Below are positions 60,899-62,696 of a DNA stretch of 62,696 bases, in pieces. The stretch lies in assembly GCA_949893755.1 (NCBI GenBank), contig CATLCV010000006.1, positions 1 through 62,696 on the forward strand, given 5' to 3'. Position numbers and translations under genes: made by a program. Within the stretch, counting starts at the first letter, position 1, and every line of letters starts with the position of its first letter. The notes under the pieces were generated by a model, which was given only the letters and a program-made list of their open reading frames with translations, was not told where the DNA came from and did not search any database. This stretch comes from an uncultured Lachnospiraceae bacterium (GTDB taxonomy: Bacteria > Bacillota > Clostridia > Lachnospirales > Lachnospiraceae).

Positions 60899-61702
60899 AT
60901 GAAAAAGAATAAGATAAAAACCATCGTACCCACTTATGCAGTGCTGATCTTCTTCGCGCTGATCTGGGTGCTCCCGCTCGCGGTAGCGGTGATAAAATCA
61001 TTTACCATCAATGGGTTCGGCAACTATGGATATGTGCTGAGCTATGAAAAGATCAACTATTTCCGGGTTATTTTTAACAGTATGTTTATCTCCGTTATAT
61101 CAGCGCTTACGGTGACACTGATCACCACCCTGGCGGCATTTGCATTTTCCAAAATGAAGTTTCGGGGGAGCAGGCTGATCTACGGAATGATCCTGGCCTG
61201 CCTTGCGGTTCCGGTGGCTGCGGTGACCAGCCCGCTGTTCGCCACGATCAAGAACCTGGGGCTTCTGGACAAGCATTTTGGGGTGATCCTTCCGCTGGTG
61301 GCGTTCAACGCGCCCATGATGCTTTTGATGCTGAAAAATTACTTTGACACCATTCCCGATGAACTGCTGGAAAGCGCAAGGATCGACGGCGCGGGAACCT
61401 TTCGGATCTGGTATGAATTCATGCTTCCCTTAAGCGTTCCCATGATCGCGAATGTACTGGTCTTGACCTTCATCTATTCCTGGAATGATTATCTCGTGCC
61501 CCTTCTGGTGATGCGCAGCGAAAAGAACTATCCGGTGACCCTGGCGGCCCAGTTCTTTATGTCCAGCACCTACCAGAGCCCGGTGGACGTGGCAAGGATC
61601 TACGCGGTCATGATTCTGCTGGCGCTGCCCTCGATCCTGGTCTATCTGTTCAGCCAGAAGTTCCTGGTGGCAGGCGTTACGGCCGGTTCCGTGAAGGGGT
61701 GA
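60899..61702 (+). CDS. Carbohydrate ABC transporter permease, MalG type
   Basis: A 267-residue permease with six TMs. It has the MalG-type EAA loop PDELLESARIDGAGTFRIWYEFMLP and a typical end, LVAGVTAGSVKG. It pairs with the preceding permease; the energising ATPase is usually a shared MsmK-like protein encoded elsewhere. AAGGAGG precedes the start in the previous gene's end. The GH43 gene starts 6 bases after it, tying import to glycan hydrolysis. Confidence 0.93.
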   Translation: MKKNKIKTIVPTYAVLIFFALIWVLPLAVAVIKSFTINGFGNYGYVLSYEKINYFRVIFNSMFISVISALTVTLITTLAAFAFSKMKFRGSRLIYGMILACLAVPVAAVTSPLFATIKNLGLLDKHFGVILPLVAFNAPMMLLMLKNYFDTIPDELLESARIDGAGTFRIWYEFMLPLSVPMIANVLVLTFIYSWNDYLVPLLVMRSEKNYPVTLAAQFFMSSTYQSPVDVARIYAVMILLALPSILVYLFSQKFLVAGVTAGSVKG

Positions 61703-61708
61703 TGGGAT

Positions 61709-62696
61709 ATGGAACAGAAAAGTTATCAGAATCCGGCAGGATTTTCGGACGGCAGGCGGCATACGAATCCGGATCCTCATGTGCTGAGATGGTGCGGGAC
61801 ATATTACTGTTATGCCACCGATGCGGCGGGGGTGAAGGTGAGCGTGTCGGAAGACCTGGTGTTCTGGGAGGACCGGGGCTATGCGATCCGGGAGGAGGAA
61901 TTTCACGATTATTGGGCTCCGGCGGTCATCTATCTGAACGGAAGCTTTTATATGTATTATTCCAATGTTCCGGCAGGTGAGGAGGACTGCCATGAAGAGT
62001 GCCTGAAGCTGGCGGTGTCCAGGAATCCGGAGGGGCCCTTCCAGTGGAAAAAAACATTTTTTGACAAGTTTTCCATTGACGCGCACCCGATCCTGTGGAA
62101 GGGGAGGCTGTATCTCTTTTATTCCGTGAATGACTGGATGGGAACGGAGGAAAGCGTTGCCGGAACCTGCATTCTGGCGGATGAAATGAAGTCCCCCTGG
62201 GAATTGGCGGGCAATCCGAAGCCGGTCGTGCTTCCGGGGATTCTCCAGGAGATCTATGCAAAAAACAGGTTCGGAGACGGCAGGGACTGGTATACCATTG
62301 AAGGCGCGGCTCCCGTTGTCAGGGGGAACCGCTTCTGGCTGCTGTATTCGGCCAATGCATATGTGAATGTGGATTACTACATCGGAACGGCTGTGGCACG
62401 GTGTCGGGATTCGCTTCTGGATATGGTCTGGAAAAAGTTTCCCAACGATTACACCTGGCATCCGCTTCTCAGCAGAAACGAGGCCGTGGAGGGGACGGGC
62501 CATAATACGGTCGTGAAAGCGCCGAATATGGCGGACGAGTGGATCGTATATCACGGGAGAAACGCGGAGGAAGAACTGGATCCGGAGCGGGAACAACGGG
62601 AAATGCGTATCGATCCGCTGTATTTTAACGGCGATGAGCTGCTCTGCTTCGGCCCCACGTCCGACCCGCAGGAAGCACCCGCCATGCCGGAGATCC
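61709..62696 (+). CDS. GH43-family glycoside hydrolase (partial, cut at window end)
   Basis: At least 329 residues of a five-bladed beta-propeller hydrolase of the arabinosidase/xylosidase group. The three GH43 acidic residues are visible: Asp in HTNPDPHVLRW (about residue 22), Asp in FSIDAHPILW and Glu in TIEGAAPVV. There is no signal peptide, so it acts in the cytoplasm on imported oligosaccharides. GAAGGGGTGA precedes the ATG. The frame is open to the last base. Confidence 0.88.
   Translation, partial: MEQKSYQNPAGFSDGRRHTNPDPHVLRWCGTYYCYATDAAGVKVSVSEDLVFWEDRGYAIREEEFHDYWAPAVIYLNGSFYMYYSNVPAGEEDCHEECLKLAVSRNPEGPFQWKKTFFDKFSIDAHPILWKGRLYLFYSVNDWMGTEESVAGTCILADEMKSPWELAGNPKPVVLPGILQEIYAKNRFGDGRDWYTIEGAAPVVRGNRFWLLYSANAYVNVDYYIGTAVARCRDSLLDMVWKKFPNDYTWHPLLSRNEAVEGTGHNTVVKAPNMADEWIVYHGRNAEEELDPEREQREMRIDPLYFNGDELLCFGPTSDPQEAPAMPEI

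Overview
The window looks like chromosome from a gut-type Lachnospiraceae (class Clostridia). The evidence is roughly 50% GC with strong AGGAGG ribosome sites, BceRS-BceAB and BlaI/BlaR1 modules, several AgrA/LytTR and YesM/YesN two-component systems, MNT and Rpn gene families, an AAA-ATPase/PD-(D/E)XK family gene, and a GH43 carbohydrate locus. No rRNA, tRNA, CRISPR array, phage or complete insertion sequence was recognised. The species cannot be named from sequence alone.

Layout. 0-8.5 kb: the end of an unknown gene, a GNAT, then a leftward block with a BlaR1-like/BlaI pair (with a duplicated operator), a flavodoxin, and a Bce-type peptide-sensing and detoxification operon (response regulator, kinase, one-TM protein, ATPase, FtsX permease). 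8.6-11.2 kb: a small protein coupled to a MATE exporter, and an RpiR regulator. 11.2-32.9 kb: a metabolic island. It holds a GntR/FCD regulator, a D-2-hydroxyacid dehydrogenase, glycerate 2-kinase, an enolase paralogue with an altered active site, glutamate dehydrogenase, and a 1581-residue HD/helical-repeat/NadD-like/GNAT/phosphoribosyltransferase-like fusion. It continues with an LDH-fold protein, a flavoprotein, an ornithine-cyclodeaminase-family enzyme, a TRAP transporter, a LarA-family nickel-pincer racemase gene broken by an in-frame TAA, and a stand-alone PEP/pyruvate-binding ATP-grasp protein. A 14-bp palindrome, TGYRATATATYRCA, recurs five times at its promoters and intergenic regions, suggesting one regulon.

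33-44.8 kb: a second GNAT, a two-gene ABC transporter, cutC, and a LytTR response regulator/kinase. The ABC ATPase and permease genes that follow each have the same pair of LytTR-like direct repeats upstream, and an AAA-ATPase gene with a 33-bp-periodic leader sits between them. 44.8-49.3 kb: an unstable patch with a MITE-like element, two MNT nucleotidyltransferase genes, Rpn gene pieces, and an ECF sigma/anti-sigma pair bracketed by a duplicated Rpn 3' segment. 49.6-56.4 kb: a lipoprotein and ABC-2 exporter operon, then an agr-like quorum-sensing locus. This has a LytTR regulator, a frameshifted AgrC-like kinase and an unannotated 53-residue AgrD-like peptide, with no agrB in view. 56.5 kb to the end: YesM/YesN two-component genes, two sugar ABC permeases and a GH43 glycosidase cut by the window edge.

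The most promising unexplored system is the 11-33 kb island. Its parts fit uptake of a small (hydroxy/amino) carboxylate through TRAP, redox and epimerisation at the alpha carbon, and entry to glycolysis through glycerate and 2-phosphoglycerate. The altered enolase, the giant nucleotide-enzyme fusion and the LarA homologue indicate chemistry beyond ordinary glycerate catabolism. Function and substrate are inference.
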